From: Epiperipatus broadwayi
Taxonomy: Eukaryota > Onychophora > Udeonychophora > Euonychophora > Peripatidae
Reading direction: 5' to 3'
Assembly: GCA_028023455.1 (NCBI GenBank)
Contig: JAQFVV010000036.1
Coordinates: forward strand, 5,017,576-5,081,575
DNA: 64,000 nucleotides
The position numbers and the translations under genes were made by a program. Positions 49,169 to 59,372 of the stretch are shown here, in pieces. Position 1 is the stretch's first letter. Each line of letters opens with the position of its first letter. Below the pieces are notes generated by a model. It was not told the origin of the DNA. It saw nothing but the letters and a program-made list of their open reading frames with translations, and ran no database searches.

Positions 49169-50107
49169 TTTATAAACCAATTAAGCGTATGTCACGCTTG
49201 AATGTGAAGCTATAATAAAATACAGGAATTAATATACGCTAAGCGCTTTCGAGGTCCTTTACCTCATATTCATAGCAGTTCTGTGAGCTGCGAAAGTAAA
49301 AATGGAGCGGGAGAAGTGGTATGCAAAGCATATGCAAATGGACTAAATAGTCCAGCATTTAGAGATGTCGAAGCATGTGTCGCGTCTATTGATTGAGTTG
49401 TTATTGTTATTGATGTAGTACGCTTCTCTGATCTTCCGCTTAATGTTGTTTTTCTCGATACAGACTATTTTAGGGTTGGAAGGTTCAAATAAATGTCCAG
49501 TCTTCTTGGAGTGTTCCAAAAATGTTGATGAGTTATCGTTGTTTTTCATAGCTCTATTATATGTGTATCTGTGTTGTGCTGTCCGGGTGGTTGTGCCTGC
49601 CTTGGTTTCTCCAAAATAAATGGCGCGGCAACTGGGTTGTGGGCAAGTTATGCTGTAAACGACATGGGGGGTCTGAGAAGGTTCTATTTTGTCCTTGGAG
49701 TTATTGATGAGACGGTTAGTGCAAGGGGGTGTATGAAAGCTGATTTTAAATTTATTGTCCAAAATCTTGATTAGTTGGTGGGAGATTTTAGGTATGTGGG
49801 GAAGAGTGATATATGGAAGTTTAATGTTGTTTTTATTAATGGTGATTTTTGAATGAAACTGCTTGATTTTGTTGTTGATAGTGTGGAGTTTATAGCCTGC
49901 CTGTAGTAGATCTTTGATATAGAGATGTGTGTTGTTCTTTCGATCTGCTTCAAACTTGCACAGCTGCATGTTTCTGTGTAGGAATGCTTGTAGACCTGCT
50001 AATTTGTGAGAGTTAGGAACATTAGAATGTGGATGTATGAAGCCTCTGATTTCAAAAGGCTTTATAATCATTGAATAATGTATACATGGGTCCTCGCGCG
50101 TTAACTT
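49169..50107 (-). mobile_element. Penelope-like element, 3' fragment inserted in the RTE LINE
   Basis: RTE sequence that is continuous in the 35.4-kb copy (TTTCAAGAATTAGTAG) is split here at 49,168 and 50,108, which defines the insert. The insert holds the PLE linker and GIY-YIG endonuclease frame and then about 170 bp of 3' sequence. That 3' sequence has a degraded hammerhead: stem II GAGGT/ACCTC, GAAA, palindromic stem III AGCGCT and stem I TGCT/AGCG, with the CUGANGA block replaced by ATGAATATGA (about 49,205-49,255). PLEs commonly carry hammerheads in their terminal repeats, so this link is expected. Confidence 0.8.
49343..50071 (-). pseudogene. PLE linker and GIY-YIG endonuclease (5'-truncated)
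   Basis: An open frame of 242 residues. The first ~130 correspond to the region between RT and endonuclease in PLEs (RNMQLCKFEADRKN, LPHIPKISHQLIKIL). GIY-YIG signatures follow: VVYSITC (GIY position), CPQPSCRAIYFGET (YIG with the extra cysteines typical of PLE endonucleases), then an arginine in TTRTAQHRY, a glutamate in KIREAYYI and asparagines near the end. The reading frame and key residues look intact, but the RT is missing and the frame lies inside another element. It makes the DNA nick for PLE retrotransposition. Confidence 0.8.
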
Positions 50108-51015
50108 AATTAGTAGATTTTGAACATGATTCAGATTTGAATGAAATTAATAGGAAAATAACTGATACACTTTTAAAAACTGCAACAAAGATAGCTGGTA
50201 GAAGGACTCAGCAATTGACCAATACAATTTATACTGAGACTAGAAATTTATGAAGAAAAGAAGGAATATGAAAATATACAAAAATGATGCATTGAAAAAG
50301 ATCAAATTCCTTGAATTTTGTAAAATGGTGCAGAAAAGAGTTGAAAATTTATGAGAAAGTATAACTGTGAACTAGCAAGGAAAGGTGTATAAAGGAATAA
50401 AAGTCTCTAAGAGTGTAAAACAACATTTTGGTATTGGTAGGAAATTTATATCTGCCTTAAGAAAAAAAGATGGAATTATTACTAAAAAGAGAGATGACAT
50501 GATGAAATGGATAGAAAATTTCTATCAAGAATTATATAGTAATAAAGAACAAGTACCTCCTATAACTATTATATCTTTTGAACTGCACAGAATTTTAAAT
50601 GAAGAAGTGAGACATGCAATTGAATTTATGAAGAAAGGAAAAGCTTCTGGTAACAATAGAATTATAATTCATATATTAAAAGAATCAGGTGAAGAAATAG
50701 AAATAATTTTTGCAAAGTTATATACCAAATGTCTAAATGATAAAGATGTACCGGATGATTGGAAGAATGCAGTAATAATATTAATATTTAATAAAGGTGA
50801 TAAATAAAATATTAGAAATTACAGACCTATCAGCCTTTTATCAGTTTTATACAAAAATTCTACCAAGATAATTACTACTTGTCTACAGAGAACATTGGAT
50901 TTCCATCAACAAAGAGAACAAGCTGGATTTAAAAGTGGTTTTTATATAGTAGATCATATCCAGGTATTGAGAGAAGTTATAGAAAGAACAAATGAATATG
51001 AGTTGCCATTATTCA
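50108..51015 (+). pseudogene. RTE-type LINE, RT part, 3'-truncated
   Basis: Continuation of the LINE interrupted at 49,168. It matches the 35.4-36.3 kb copy through FGIGRKFIS, NKEQVPPI, KKGKASGNN, DDWKNAVIILIF and the GFKSG segment, then stops abruptly inside the palm at about 51,012, before the catalytic YxDD-type box. Stops and frameshifts occur at about 50,250, 50,355 and 50,806. Loss of the 3' end is unlike normal LINE truncation and implies a deletion or rearrangement at the border with the family B array. Confidence 0.85.
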
Positions 51016-51306
51016 TATTAATAGCATTGAAAACAAATAACAAACATATATGTAAAAAAATTAAACAATCCAAATAATATAAAATTTTATCAGAAAAATA
51101 AATTCATAACCTAAATGTTCTAAAATATTTAATACAACATTCTTCAATATCAGAGTTGTAATGCAATATACAAAAAAAAATTGCACTCACTAATTTAAAG
51201 TTAAAATAAAAACAAATCTCTCCATAATGTAGTCACACAAAGTGCCAACCAGAATAATCAATGAATGCGAGAAAGATAAGCACAAAATCCCTTCTAGTGC
51301 CTATTC

Positions 51307-51365
51307 ATCCAATATCTCCAGACTAGTTTTTAGCTAATTGCTTTTATTAGTGAGAAGTTTTGGAT
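51307..51365 (-). ncRNA. Degenerate hammerhead, family B inverted unit
   Basis: Outer stem I ATCCAA/TTGGAT is intact and the stem III palindrome ACTAGT with C is kept. The core CUGANGA is changed to CTAATAA and GAAA to AAAA. A related, poorer remnant in the second inverted unit lies at about 51,690-51,745. Confidence 0.45.
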
Positions 51366-51957
51366 CTGGGATCAATGCATCTAGACCTTATAATCTAATG
51401 CAACCCTCTAGCATCCAACTTTTATTCATTTACTTGACTACAAAGCTATTAGTCTAAGATAAAAACAAAATAATGCTTTCAATCAAAAATCTTTTCACTT
51501 GTATAATCATATAGACCTGAACTCAGTTCACCATGATCCCAATCAGCATGTTGGTATTAAACTACTAAACATCACATGATCACCATTTCCTGTTGCAAAA
51601 GTCTCCCAGCAATAGGTGTCATTCAGTTCATGCTAGAGTAGTCAATGGATGCAAGGTTTTTTCATAAAATCCCTATCTAACATCTATTCATATATTATTA
51701 CCAGACTAGTTGCTAGGTTGTAGCATTTCTTAGTGAGGACATTTGGGTTCAAAAACCCTGCACAGAGATCTTAGTATTTAATGCAGCCCTCAAGCCATCA
51801 CATTTCATCCATTTAGTTAACTATAAAGCTATCTATCCAAAATGAAACACAAAATTTTCAATCATAGCTTATTCACCTGTATGTACATAATAAATAGGTG
51901 AAAGATAGCTGCTATAAAATTGCTTTAGATCCTAACATCTATATACAGTGCTCTCAG

Positions 51958-52016
51958 ATTCAAAGCTCAACACTGATGAAAGCTGCAAGTGAGAAACCAT
52001 CCTGGGGATATTGAAT
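51958..52016 (+). ncRNA. Type I hammerhead motif, family B unit 1
   Basis: Outer stem I ATTCAA (51,958-51,963) pairs TTGAAT (52,011-52,016). The core is CTGATGA (51,973-51,979) and GAAA is present at about 51,993. Stem II is built around AGCT and the inner stem I is partly mismatched; stem III ACCATC has decayed from ACTAGTC. The outer pair differs from the 62.84-kb copy by a compensatory change. Confidence 0.5.
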
Positions 52017-52388
52017 GCAAAGGTGCTAGATAAAAATTTTATGCATGAAATTTTTTGCATTTTTATTGTTCTGGCTTAAACTGGGTGACATTATTGTGTA
52101 GAGAGTTTTGCTTCTGTTTTAACTGTTTGCATGTGCAGAGAATCATGTGATGTTTAGTGGTTTAATACTAATTCTGAAAAATTGGATGATGATGGCTATG
52201 GCTATTAACAACTCATAGACATCCAATACATAGATACTGAACTAGTTTCAGGCCTATATGACTATACAAATGAAAGATCTTCAATTGAAAATATTTTTGT
52301 GTTTTTATTTATTCTTGACAAAATATATAAAAGGTAGCTGCAAGAGAGCTGCATTAGATCCTAAAGATTTCGGTTCAGTATTCTCAGG

Positions 52389-52445
52389 TTCAAAGCTCTT
52401 CACTGATGACATATACAAGCTAGAAACTAGTCTGGAAATATATGA
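52389..52445 (+). ncRNA. Type I hammerhead motif, family B unit 2
   Basis: CTGATGA at 52,403-52,409, GAAA at 52,423-52,426, palindromic stem III ACTAGT followed by cleavage base C, and inner stem I TCTTCA/TGGAAA with one mismatch. Stem II is weak (CATATACAAGCTA region) and the outer stem has decayed. Units 3 (CTGATGA at 52,842) and 4 (core TTAATGA at 53,283) are further remnants. Confidence 0.45.
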
Positions 52446-53470
52446 TGAGTAGGCACTAGATAGGGATTTTATGCACAAACTTTCTTGTGTGTGTTGATTA
52501 CTCTGGCTTGAACTGAGTGGCACTTATATATGGAGAGTCTTGCATCTATTTTAACAACTTGTACAAGCATAGGAAATAATTATCATGTGATGTTTAGTGA
52601 ATTAATATTTATCCCATCAAGTGGGATGATGTTGATTATCATTATTAATAAACCCAAGGCACCAAACTGCATAGTTGCTGAGCAGTGTTCATATCTATAT
52701 GACTATATAAGTGAAATAGCTTTGATGGAAATACTATTGTGTTTTCATTTTGAATTCATAGCTTTATATTAACTAAATATATGTAGCTGCTAAGTAGTTA
52801 CAATAGATCCTAAGATCTAGGTGCACTGCTCTCATATCCAACTGATGAAAGCCAGTAGATAGAAACTAATCTGTAGTTATTGCATGAGTGGACACTCAAT
52901 ATTAATTTTATGCACAAACCTCTTTATATCCATTGATTACTCTGGCTTTAATTGGGTAACACAAATGTATGAAGAGTTTTGTCTCTGTTTTACTAGCATG
53001 TATAAGTATAGGAAATGATGAACATGTGATGTTTAGTGGTTTAATATCTATCTTGCTAAATGGTGACTATTGTTATTAATGAACCAAAGGCACCAAAGTG
53101 TATAGATGCTGAACTAGGTTCACATCTATACGGCTATACAAGTGAAAGAGCTTGGATTGTAAATATCATTGTTATTTGGTCTCTTAGATTTATAATTAAC
53201 TAAATAGGTAAACAGTAACTGATACGAGGTTCCATTAGATGGTAAGATGTAGATGCAGTGCTCTCAGTTCCAAGCCTTCTCATTAATGAAAGTCACAAGC
53301 TAAAAACTAGTTTGGGAATATTGGATGATTAGACTGGATAGAAATTTAATGCACAAACATTCTTGCATCCATTGATTACACTGGCTTAAACAAGGTGTCA
53401 CTACTATATGGAGAGTTTTGTCTCTGTTTTACAGCTTCTATAAGCATAGGAAACGATGATCATTTACAAG

Positions 53471-54433
53471 TTCCTATAAGGGCATATTAAATAAATTGTA
53501 ACAATGTACAGGGTTGAATTTAAATCAGTGATTTTTTGCAGTTTCATAGATAGATTTATAATCTAATATACAAGTTGGTTTTATAAAAGCTTCTTATAAT
53601 AAGAACAAGTAAAAATTCTTACTTTTGAAATGTTATTTATTCTTAGTGTTACACATTTAATAACTATTAATTATATACAGAGTGATTAAAATTAATAAAA
53701 TTTATACTCTGAATTTTTATGAAAAGCTATATGTTTGGTAGATCAACATGTTTCTACTATTGATACAATATTTCATCCCCACAAAATATCGATGATTAAT
53801 TTGCTATTCATATGAGATCATGGGAACAGAATGAAAATGATTTATTTTCATAAGATTAATAGATTGATAACAGATGGCAGTGTTGCATGCAGTCTATAAA
53901 ATAAATTATTTATAATAATTTATGTATTTATTAATGCTTTATAATAATATATAATTATAAAATAAATATATGTAACATACATCAGCTGAAAAAATTACTA
54001 AATCAAGATTGTCATGTGCTTTTACAAAAGAAAAGAAGCCAAATTAATTTGAACTTTAGTAAAATGGTCAATTTGTTTATCAAAGTTAAATTAGATATAA
54101 CATTTGCTATTCTAATTAAGATTGATTAATAATGATGTATGCACTTATAAAAAGTCAAATGCTTGATAAAATTAGGCATTTTCAAAGTCAATTTGAATAC
54201 TGTAAATAAATAAATACAGTAATGCATTTAATATTTAAAGAGTTTTGTGAATTGGCTCAGATATGGAGACCTGGTCAGTTGGAATAGATTAAACAACCAT
54301 TTATATAATTAAATTTTATGTTTAAAAAAAATAATGTGTATATTGTTTAAAAAAAACAATTAACTCTCTATCAGGTTGATATTTTCTATTGTCTTGTCAA
54401 TGTTAAACATTTGATTTTAATATTAAACTTTTA
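53471..54433. other. AT-rich DNA, no gene seen
   Basis: Nothing recognised. Minor A-rich tracts are near 54,322 and 54,350. Confidence 0.5.
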
Positions 54434-54542
54434 CTTTTTTTCCATATGTCATAGCATCCGCCGGGAGGCGAACCCGCAACAACCCTCTGCAACCAACTGC
54501 TTGTTTGCAAGGTTTCTGTGCTGACCTCTCGACTAACAAATC
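54434..54542 (-). mobile_element. tRNA-derived SINE copy
   Basis: Minus strand: TTAGTCGAGAGGTC (A-box side), GCAAACAAGCAGTTGGTTGCAG, a B-box-like GGGTTCGCCTCCC, then GATGCTATGACATATG and an A-rich tail at 54,434-54,441. It shares head, B box and tail phrase with the copies at 55,995 and 63,527. SINEs of this type are copied by LINE machinery from pol III RNA. Confidence 0.7.
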
Positions 54543-55994
54543 AATAAACTGGACTTGATTTGCTAGAAATATAACTTTACAAATGAAAAGCATTCTGAAA
54601 AACGATATTTGAACTTTGAAAATACTGAAAACATAATAATAAATTGACTTCATAATAATAGAGAACAGATAAACAGCGATGTGATTTACTCCAGAAAATT
54701 AACAAAATCTTTGTTGAGTGAAATTTATTTTCAAATTGGAAACATGTAATTGTGAAGTTTTGATAAATGTTATAAAATTTTACTTTTAAAATTAAAATTG
54801 CATTTATATTTTTTAGAATATTTCAAAAGATCCCAACATGGTATCTATATAATGTTAGCAATCGATTTCACAAGATATTGTCATCGTACTGATTCCATTA
54901 TATTACAGTTTGTTAACTTTTATTTCTAAAAATAAAACCAATAGATATAATATAAAATGTAATAATGTATATTTTTGTTTTTTAACAACTATTGTTAAAT
55001 TATTGTATAAAAATGACAATGAACATTAAAAAATAGATTTTTTGATATTTCAAAAATCTTCTCAAAATAATTTCACAAATGCTCTCAAAACCAGATTACA
55101 AAAAATTAAATTCGTCAAACACATCAAGACTTAACTACATTACTTTTACTTTACTGTCTATTAAAAATCGCTGATCTCGTCAGATTTTTTAAAAAATTAA
55201 TTCATTAATATTACATTAATTTAGTTTTCTAGTATGATGTGGTTGAGCAGAAGAATGACTTAAAATGAAAACCGTAACAGCGCGATCTCCAAAATATTCT
55301 CGTGGAATATATTGAGCCTCAGAGGTAAAAGTTGTTCTATATTAATAAACAGTATACGTATTAGCTTTTAAAAACAAAAAAAAACAGATTACTGTTGCAT
55401 ATCTAGTAATTAAAATTCTTTCATAAAGTGAATCTCTTAATTATTAATAGAAGATAGTAAATTATTAAATAAAGATTAACACAGAATACTACTAAAGTGT
55501 TATTTCTTATCTTATTTATCACATGATTATTGCCATAATAAACCGTGAACTTTATCTATATATACGAAACCATTTGTTTTGTTTTAATGTATATATATAA
55601 CATATACCATATGTTAATACTTTGGGGTATTTGAGTTAGTTATTTCATTTTTATTAAATGCAACGTTTGTAAATATTTATTTAATAAATAGTTACAAAAA
55701 TACTCCAGTTATAATAAAACATATATAAAACAAGTATGTTGAATACATTGTGCATATTTTTAAAAATTAACTATCTAAATAAGATTTCAAAATAATAGTA
55801 AGTAAAACTAAATTTTACTTATCTTTAAAAAATAACAGAAATATAACTATTGTTCTCTTAAAAAAACATTATATGAAGAATATGATTCACATTTTATTTT
55901 ACATACTCTAATTAAAAATAGAATTTGCAAATAAATTCCAAACTTTTTTTTACATTTTTCCCACTCTACTTGTCGTTATATTCCAGAACTCGTC
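54543..55994. other. AT-rich DNA between two opposed SINEs
   Basis: No gene. The stretch is bordered by SINE copies in opposite orientation, but their inner flanks show no inverted similarity, so I do not treat the whole as one element. Confidence 0.5.
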
Positions 55995-56109
55995 AAGCGT
56001 TTGTTAGTCGAGAGGTCATCGCAGTCGCCTTGCAAGCAAGTAGTTGGTTGCAGACGGTTGTGGGTTCGCGTCCCGGACGATGCTATGACATATGAAAAAA
56101 AAAAAAAAA
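55995..56109 (+). mobile_element. tRNA-derived SINE copy with intact B box
   Basis: TTGTTAGTCGAGAGGTC resembles an A-box region. GCCTTGCAAGCAAG sits at the position of an anticodon arm. GGGTTCGCGTCCCGG (about 56,062-56,076) is a strong B box with paired T-stem ends. GATGCTATGACATATG and 16 A residues (56,094-56,109) form the tail. The most complete of the three related copies. Confidence 0.75.
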
Positions 56110-56665
56110 CATATTGAAAACATTTTTAATTATAATTGTGTATTTATTTCATGATTTAAAAGAAGTAAAACCTTTGTAATCTTATAATGCAATTGAAATT
56201 GGTTTTTTTTTAAAAATGTAATATATATTATATTCGTAATACTGGTAAAAGTGGGATGTTTTAGTTTTATCCTGATAGATAATTTCACTTTGGTGGAGTC
56301 GATATGACGGATGCATTAATTTAAAAAAACTGAAAAATATTCATACCTATGTATTATTTACATTTTAATTACGATTAACAAATAAATATAAAATACAACA
56401 AAAAAATTGCGTTTTAAATAACAAAAATTAAAATTTGATGTTTTTTGAAAATAATTTATGACGCCATATCAGTTACTCTAAATATGCAAGATATTATGGT
56501 ATCATTTTTAATTAACTTTAAATAAGTAAAAAAAAATATTTGTTTTAGTTTCTAAAAAATTGTTACTTTGGTATGTATTTCATTTTACTCAACTTAATAT
56601 CAAAGATATAATAATAACGTGATATTTAAATGCGATTACAGTATATATATATACTTAAGCTTGAT
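56110..56665. other. AT-rich DNA, nothing recognised
   Basis: Low-complexity sequence with A- and T-rich tracts and no gene or known repeat. Confidence 0.5.
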
Positions 56666-56776
56666 GTAACCAAAGGGGATTTGAATCCAGACTTTCAAGC
56701 TCTTTTCAGTCATCCACTCTATCCTATTCACACGACCATCTGCATGTGAAAAAAATAAATGATTTCCAATATATAT

Positions 56777-56950
56777 ATATGTTAAAACGAAGATTTGCAC
56801 GGGTTAAATATATAAAATACATATTTTGCGGGTTCATCCGTGTTAAAAACTTTTAATATCAATATACTGACCAAGTCGAAACGTCAGTATATTGATATTA
56901 AAAGTTTTTAACACGGATGAACCCGCAAAATATGTATTTTATATATATAT
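56777..56950. mobile_element. Family D hairpin inserted in a family C hammerhead
   Basis: Arms 56,808-56,870 and 56,884-56,946 are almost perfect complements. The centre CTGACCAAGTCGAAACGTC looks like a hammerhead that lost part of CUGANGA and stem II: stem I is the hairpin itself, then CTGA, half of stem II (CAAGTC), GAAACGTC. Flanking family C sequence (GATTTCCAATATAT on the left, ATATTTCATGCTGAACC on the right) is continuous in other copies, so D sits in the TA-rich stem III of a C ribozyme. Confidence 0.75.
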
Positions 56951-57517
56951 TTCATGCTGAACCAGCAGTCATCAGATGGTCCAGGTCATCATCTCCCAAA
57001 CATATATATATATATAATCAGTGCTCAGTTTATATTAAAATAGCAAATCTTCAAATTTTAATGGAATGGCTTCAATCCTCTCCCCTCTCCAATTCTCCAG
57101 CCATTTATACCATTGAAAATCTTATGATGGCATATTCAAAACCCTTGTTTGACAATTTTGTTGTCATGCCCATATTAACCATAAGTCATTTGTGACTATC
57201 ATATGTAAGACCCTAAGACTATTTAAGTACACATAAGAGGGATGGGCAGAATACAGGCTAAATCTGTAATATTTAAGTACAAGTATAGTATACATACTTA
57301 AGCTAGATTTGAACCCAGACTTTCAAGTTCCCTTTAGTCATCCACTCTATTCTATACAACCGATACATATGACCACATACACATGGAAAAGATAAATAAT
57401 CTCCAATATATATATATATATATGTCCACAGATGGCATTCTACCAAAAACGCCCATCAAGCGTATGTTTTGTTTACATAAACGTCAGAGTAGTTAGTATT
57501 CACTATCTCTAACTATA

Positions 57518-57575
57518 ATTCCACTTTCAGATCATGATTTCAAGCTATTTGCTATCGTCAGTGAAAGACAGGAAT
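57518..57575 (-). ncRNA. Type I hammerhead, family A inverted unit
   Basis: The same 58-nt motif as in the direct units, in the opposite orientation. All paired elements and core blocks are unchanged. Confidence 0.62.
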
Positions 57576-58115
57576 AAAGAAACTAGATCTAAATACAAAC
57601 TCTGAGCGTTTATGAAACAATTTCTATTCAGCTTGCAAGCGTGAATTTTTTAGACACGTAATGTCTTCAAACTCAGCATAGCAAACCAGATAGCTATATG
57701 GGTCTGATCTCAGTTCAGCATCACCACATAGTAGAAGCCTCTGCAATCTATATCATTGCAAGAAAGACCTCAAAGGTACATTTATGATAAACAAAAATGC
57801 AAGTTAAAAAAAAAACATACGCTTGATGGGCGTTTTTGGTAGAACGCCATCTGTGGACATAAATACAAGCGTTAGCAAGTTTTTTAACTTGCATTTTTGT
57901 TTATCATAAATGTACCTTTGAGGTCTTTCTTGCAATGATATAGATTGCAGAGGCTTCTAATATGTGGTGATGCTGAACTGAGATCAGACCCATATAGCTA
58001 TCTGGTTTGCTATGCTGAGTTTGAAGACATTATGTGTCTAAAAAATTCACGCTTGCAAGCTGAATAGAAATTGTTTCATAAATGCTCAGAGTTTGTATTT
58101 AGATCTAGTTTCTTT

Positions 58116-58173
58116 ATTCCTGTCTTTCACTGACGATAGCAAATAGCTTGAAATCATGATCTGAAAGTGGAAT
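58116..58173 (+). ncRNA. Type I hammerhead ribozyme motif, family A unit 1
   Basis: Outer stem I ATTCC (58,116-58,120) pairs GGAAT (58,169-58,173). Internal loop TGT/T. Inner stem I CTTTCA (58,124-58,129) pairs TGAAAG (58,162-58,167). The core is CTGACGA (58,130-58,136). Stem II AGC/GCT lies over AAATA with a U-U mismatch next to the core. GAA is followed by stem III ATC/GAT over AT, and cleavage base C is 58,161. The stem I fit directly against the cleavage base makes chance unlikely. The short, mismatched stem II is the weak point. Cleavage in a tandem transcript would give 409-nt RNAs. Confidence 0.65.
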
Positions 58174-58524
58174 TATAGTTAGAGATAGTGAATACTAACT
58201 ACTCTGACGTTTATGTAAACAAAACATACGCTTGATGGGCGTTTTTGGTAGAACGCCATCTGTGGACATAAATACAAGCGTTAGCAAGTTTTTTAACTTG
58301 CATTTTTGTTTATCATAAATGTACCTTTGAGGTCTTTCTTGCAATGATATAGATTGCAGAGGCTTCTACTATGTGGTGATGCTGAACTGAGATCAGACCC
58401 ATATAGCTATCTGGTTTGCTATGCTGAGTTTGAAGACATTACGTGTCTAAAAAATTCACGCTTGCAAGCTGAATAGAAATTGTTTCATAAACGCTCAGAG
58501 TTTGTATTTAGATCTAGTTTCTTT

Positions 58525-58582
58525 ATTCCTGTCTTTCACTGACGATAGCAAATAGCTTGAAATCATGATCTGAAAGTGGAAT
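58525..58582 (+). ncRNA. Type I hammerhead, family A unit 2
   Basis: Identical motif exactly 409 bases after the first, with the predicted cleavage base at 58,570. Confidence 0.65.
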
Positions 58583-58933
58583 TATAGTTAGAGATAGTGA
58601 ATACTAACTACTCTGACGTTTATGTAAACAAAACATACGCTTGATGGGCGTTTTTGGTAGAACGCCATCTGTGGACATAAATACAAGCGTTAGCAAGTTT
58701 TTTAACTTGCATTTTTGTTTATCATAAATGTACCTTTGAGGTCTTTCTTGCAATGATATAGATTGCAGAGGCTTCTACTATGTGGTGATGCTGAACTGAG
58801 ATCAGACCCATATAGCTATCTGGTTTGCTATGCTGAGTTTGAAGACATTACGTGTCTAAAAAATTCACGCTTGCAAGCTGAATAGAAATTGTTTCATAAA
58901 CGCTCAGAGTTTGTATTTAGATCTAGTTTCTTT

Positions 58934-58991
58934 ATTCCTGTCTTTCACTGACGATAGCAAATAGCTTGAAATCATGATCTGAAAGTGGAAT
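58934..58991 (+). ncRNA. Type I hammerhead, family A unit 3
   Basis: Identical motif, another 409 bases on, with the predicted cleavage base at 58,979. Confidence 0.65.
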
Positions 58992-59278
58992 TATAGTTAG
59001 AGATAGTGAATACTAACTTCTCTGACGTTTATGTAAACAAAACATACGCTTGATGGGCGTTTTTGGTAGAACGCCATCTGTGGACATAAATACAAGCGTT
59101 AGCAAGTTTTTTAACTTGAATTTTTGTTTATCATATATATATATATATTTTTTCACATGTATGTAGTCATGTGTATTGGTTGTATAAGATAGAGTGGCTG
59201 ATTGAAGGGAAGTTAAAAGTCTGGGTTTTATTCATCTCTAGTTACATCTAGCTTAAATATATATATATATACTATACA

Positions 59279-59372
59279 TTTTTTTCATGTGTCAAATGCG
59301 TTGACCGGGAAGAAAACACAGCCAACTGCTTGGAAGGCAGCTATGCTAACCACTAGGCCACCAATGCTTGAT
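59279..59372 (-). mobile_element. tRNA-Gly-like SINE or tRNA pseudogene
   Basis: Minus strand 59,367-59,297: acceptor GCATTGG/TCAACGC (6 of 7 pair), an intact A box TGGCCTAGTGG, anticodon arm CTGC/GCAG with loop CTTCCAA (anticodon TCC, Gly). The T arm is degraded (TGTTTTCTTCC in place of a B box). It ends in an A-rich tail on the minus strand (59,279-59,285). The A tail and CATGTG-like end parallel the other SINE copies, so it is retroposed and not a functional tRNA gene. It inserted into the right arm of the family C palindrome. Confidence 0.65.

Larger units (their letters stand above)
51209..53470. repeat. Family B array: two inverted then about four direct units
   Basis: The minus-strand units occupy 51,209-51,895 (spacing about 380). 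Plus-strand units occupy 51,896-53,470, with the phrase CATGTGATGTTTAGTG at about 52,145, 52,583 and 53,022, a period near 440. Each unit contains AGAAACTAGTC-like hammerhead sequence, then a GCACTAGAT...ATTTTATGCACAAAC block, TTGATTACTCTGGCTT, TGGAGAGTTTTG and the GTGATGTTTAGTG block. Before the hammerhead, AGGTTCAAAGCTC-like sequence resembles a pol III B box. Units are diverged from each other, so the array is old. The short frames within it are not genes. Confidence 0.88.
57423..59132. repeat. Family A array: one inverted unit plus 409-bp direct repeats
   Basis: GCTTGATGGG recurs at 57,821, 58,230, 58,639 and 59,048, exactly 409 bases apart. Three full direct units and a partial fourth are nearly identical (a few substitutions), indicating recent amplification or ongoing homogenisation. 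An inverted unit occupies 57,423-57,806 and joins the direct units through an A-rich segment. Each unit carries a hammerhead motif, a hairpin at GATGGGCGTT/AACGCCATC, and no reading frame. The layout (inverted unit, then head-to-tail units) fits retrozyme/PLE-type retrotransposition products. Confidence 0.93.

Noticed and set aside
49571-49774. 67-residue plus-strand frame with Cys/Gly-rich start
   Set aside because: Antisense shadow of the PLE GIY-YIG frame.
51209-53470. Short plus-strand frames within the family B array as genes
   Set aside because: They lie in diverged copies of a non-coding repeat, are not conserved between units and match no family.
54434-56109. A single composite transposon bounded by inverted SINEs
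   Set aside because: Inner flanks of the two SINEs share no inverted similarity and there is no coding content.
57821-57850. The GATGGGCGTT/AACGCCATC hairpin as the hammerhead of family A
   Set aside because: The stem is good, but neither CUGANGA nor GAAA adjoins it; the motif around CTGACGA fits far better.
57423-59132. CRISPR-like array
   Set aside because: The 409-bp units are contiguous without unique spacers, the setting is eukaryotic, and units contain a ribozyme fold.
59297-59367. Functional tRNA-Gly gene
   Set aside because: The T arm/B box is degraded and an A-rich tail shows retroposition.
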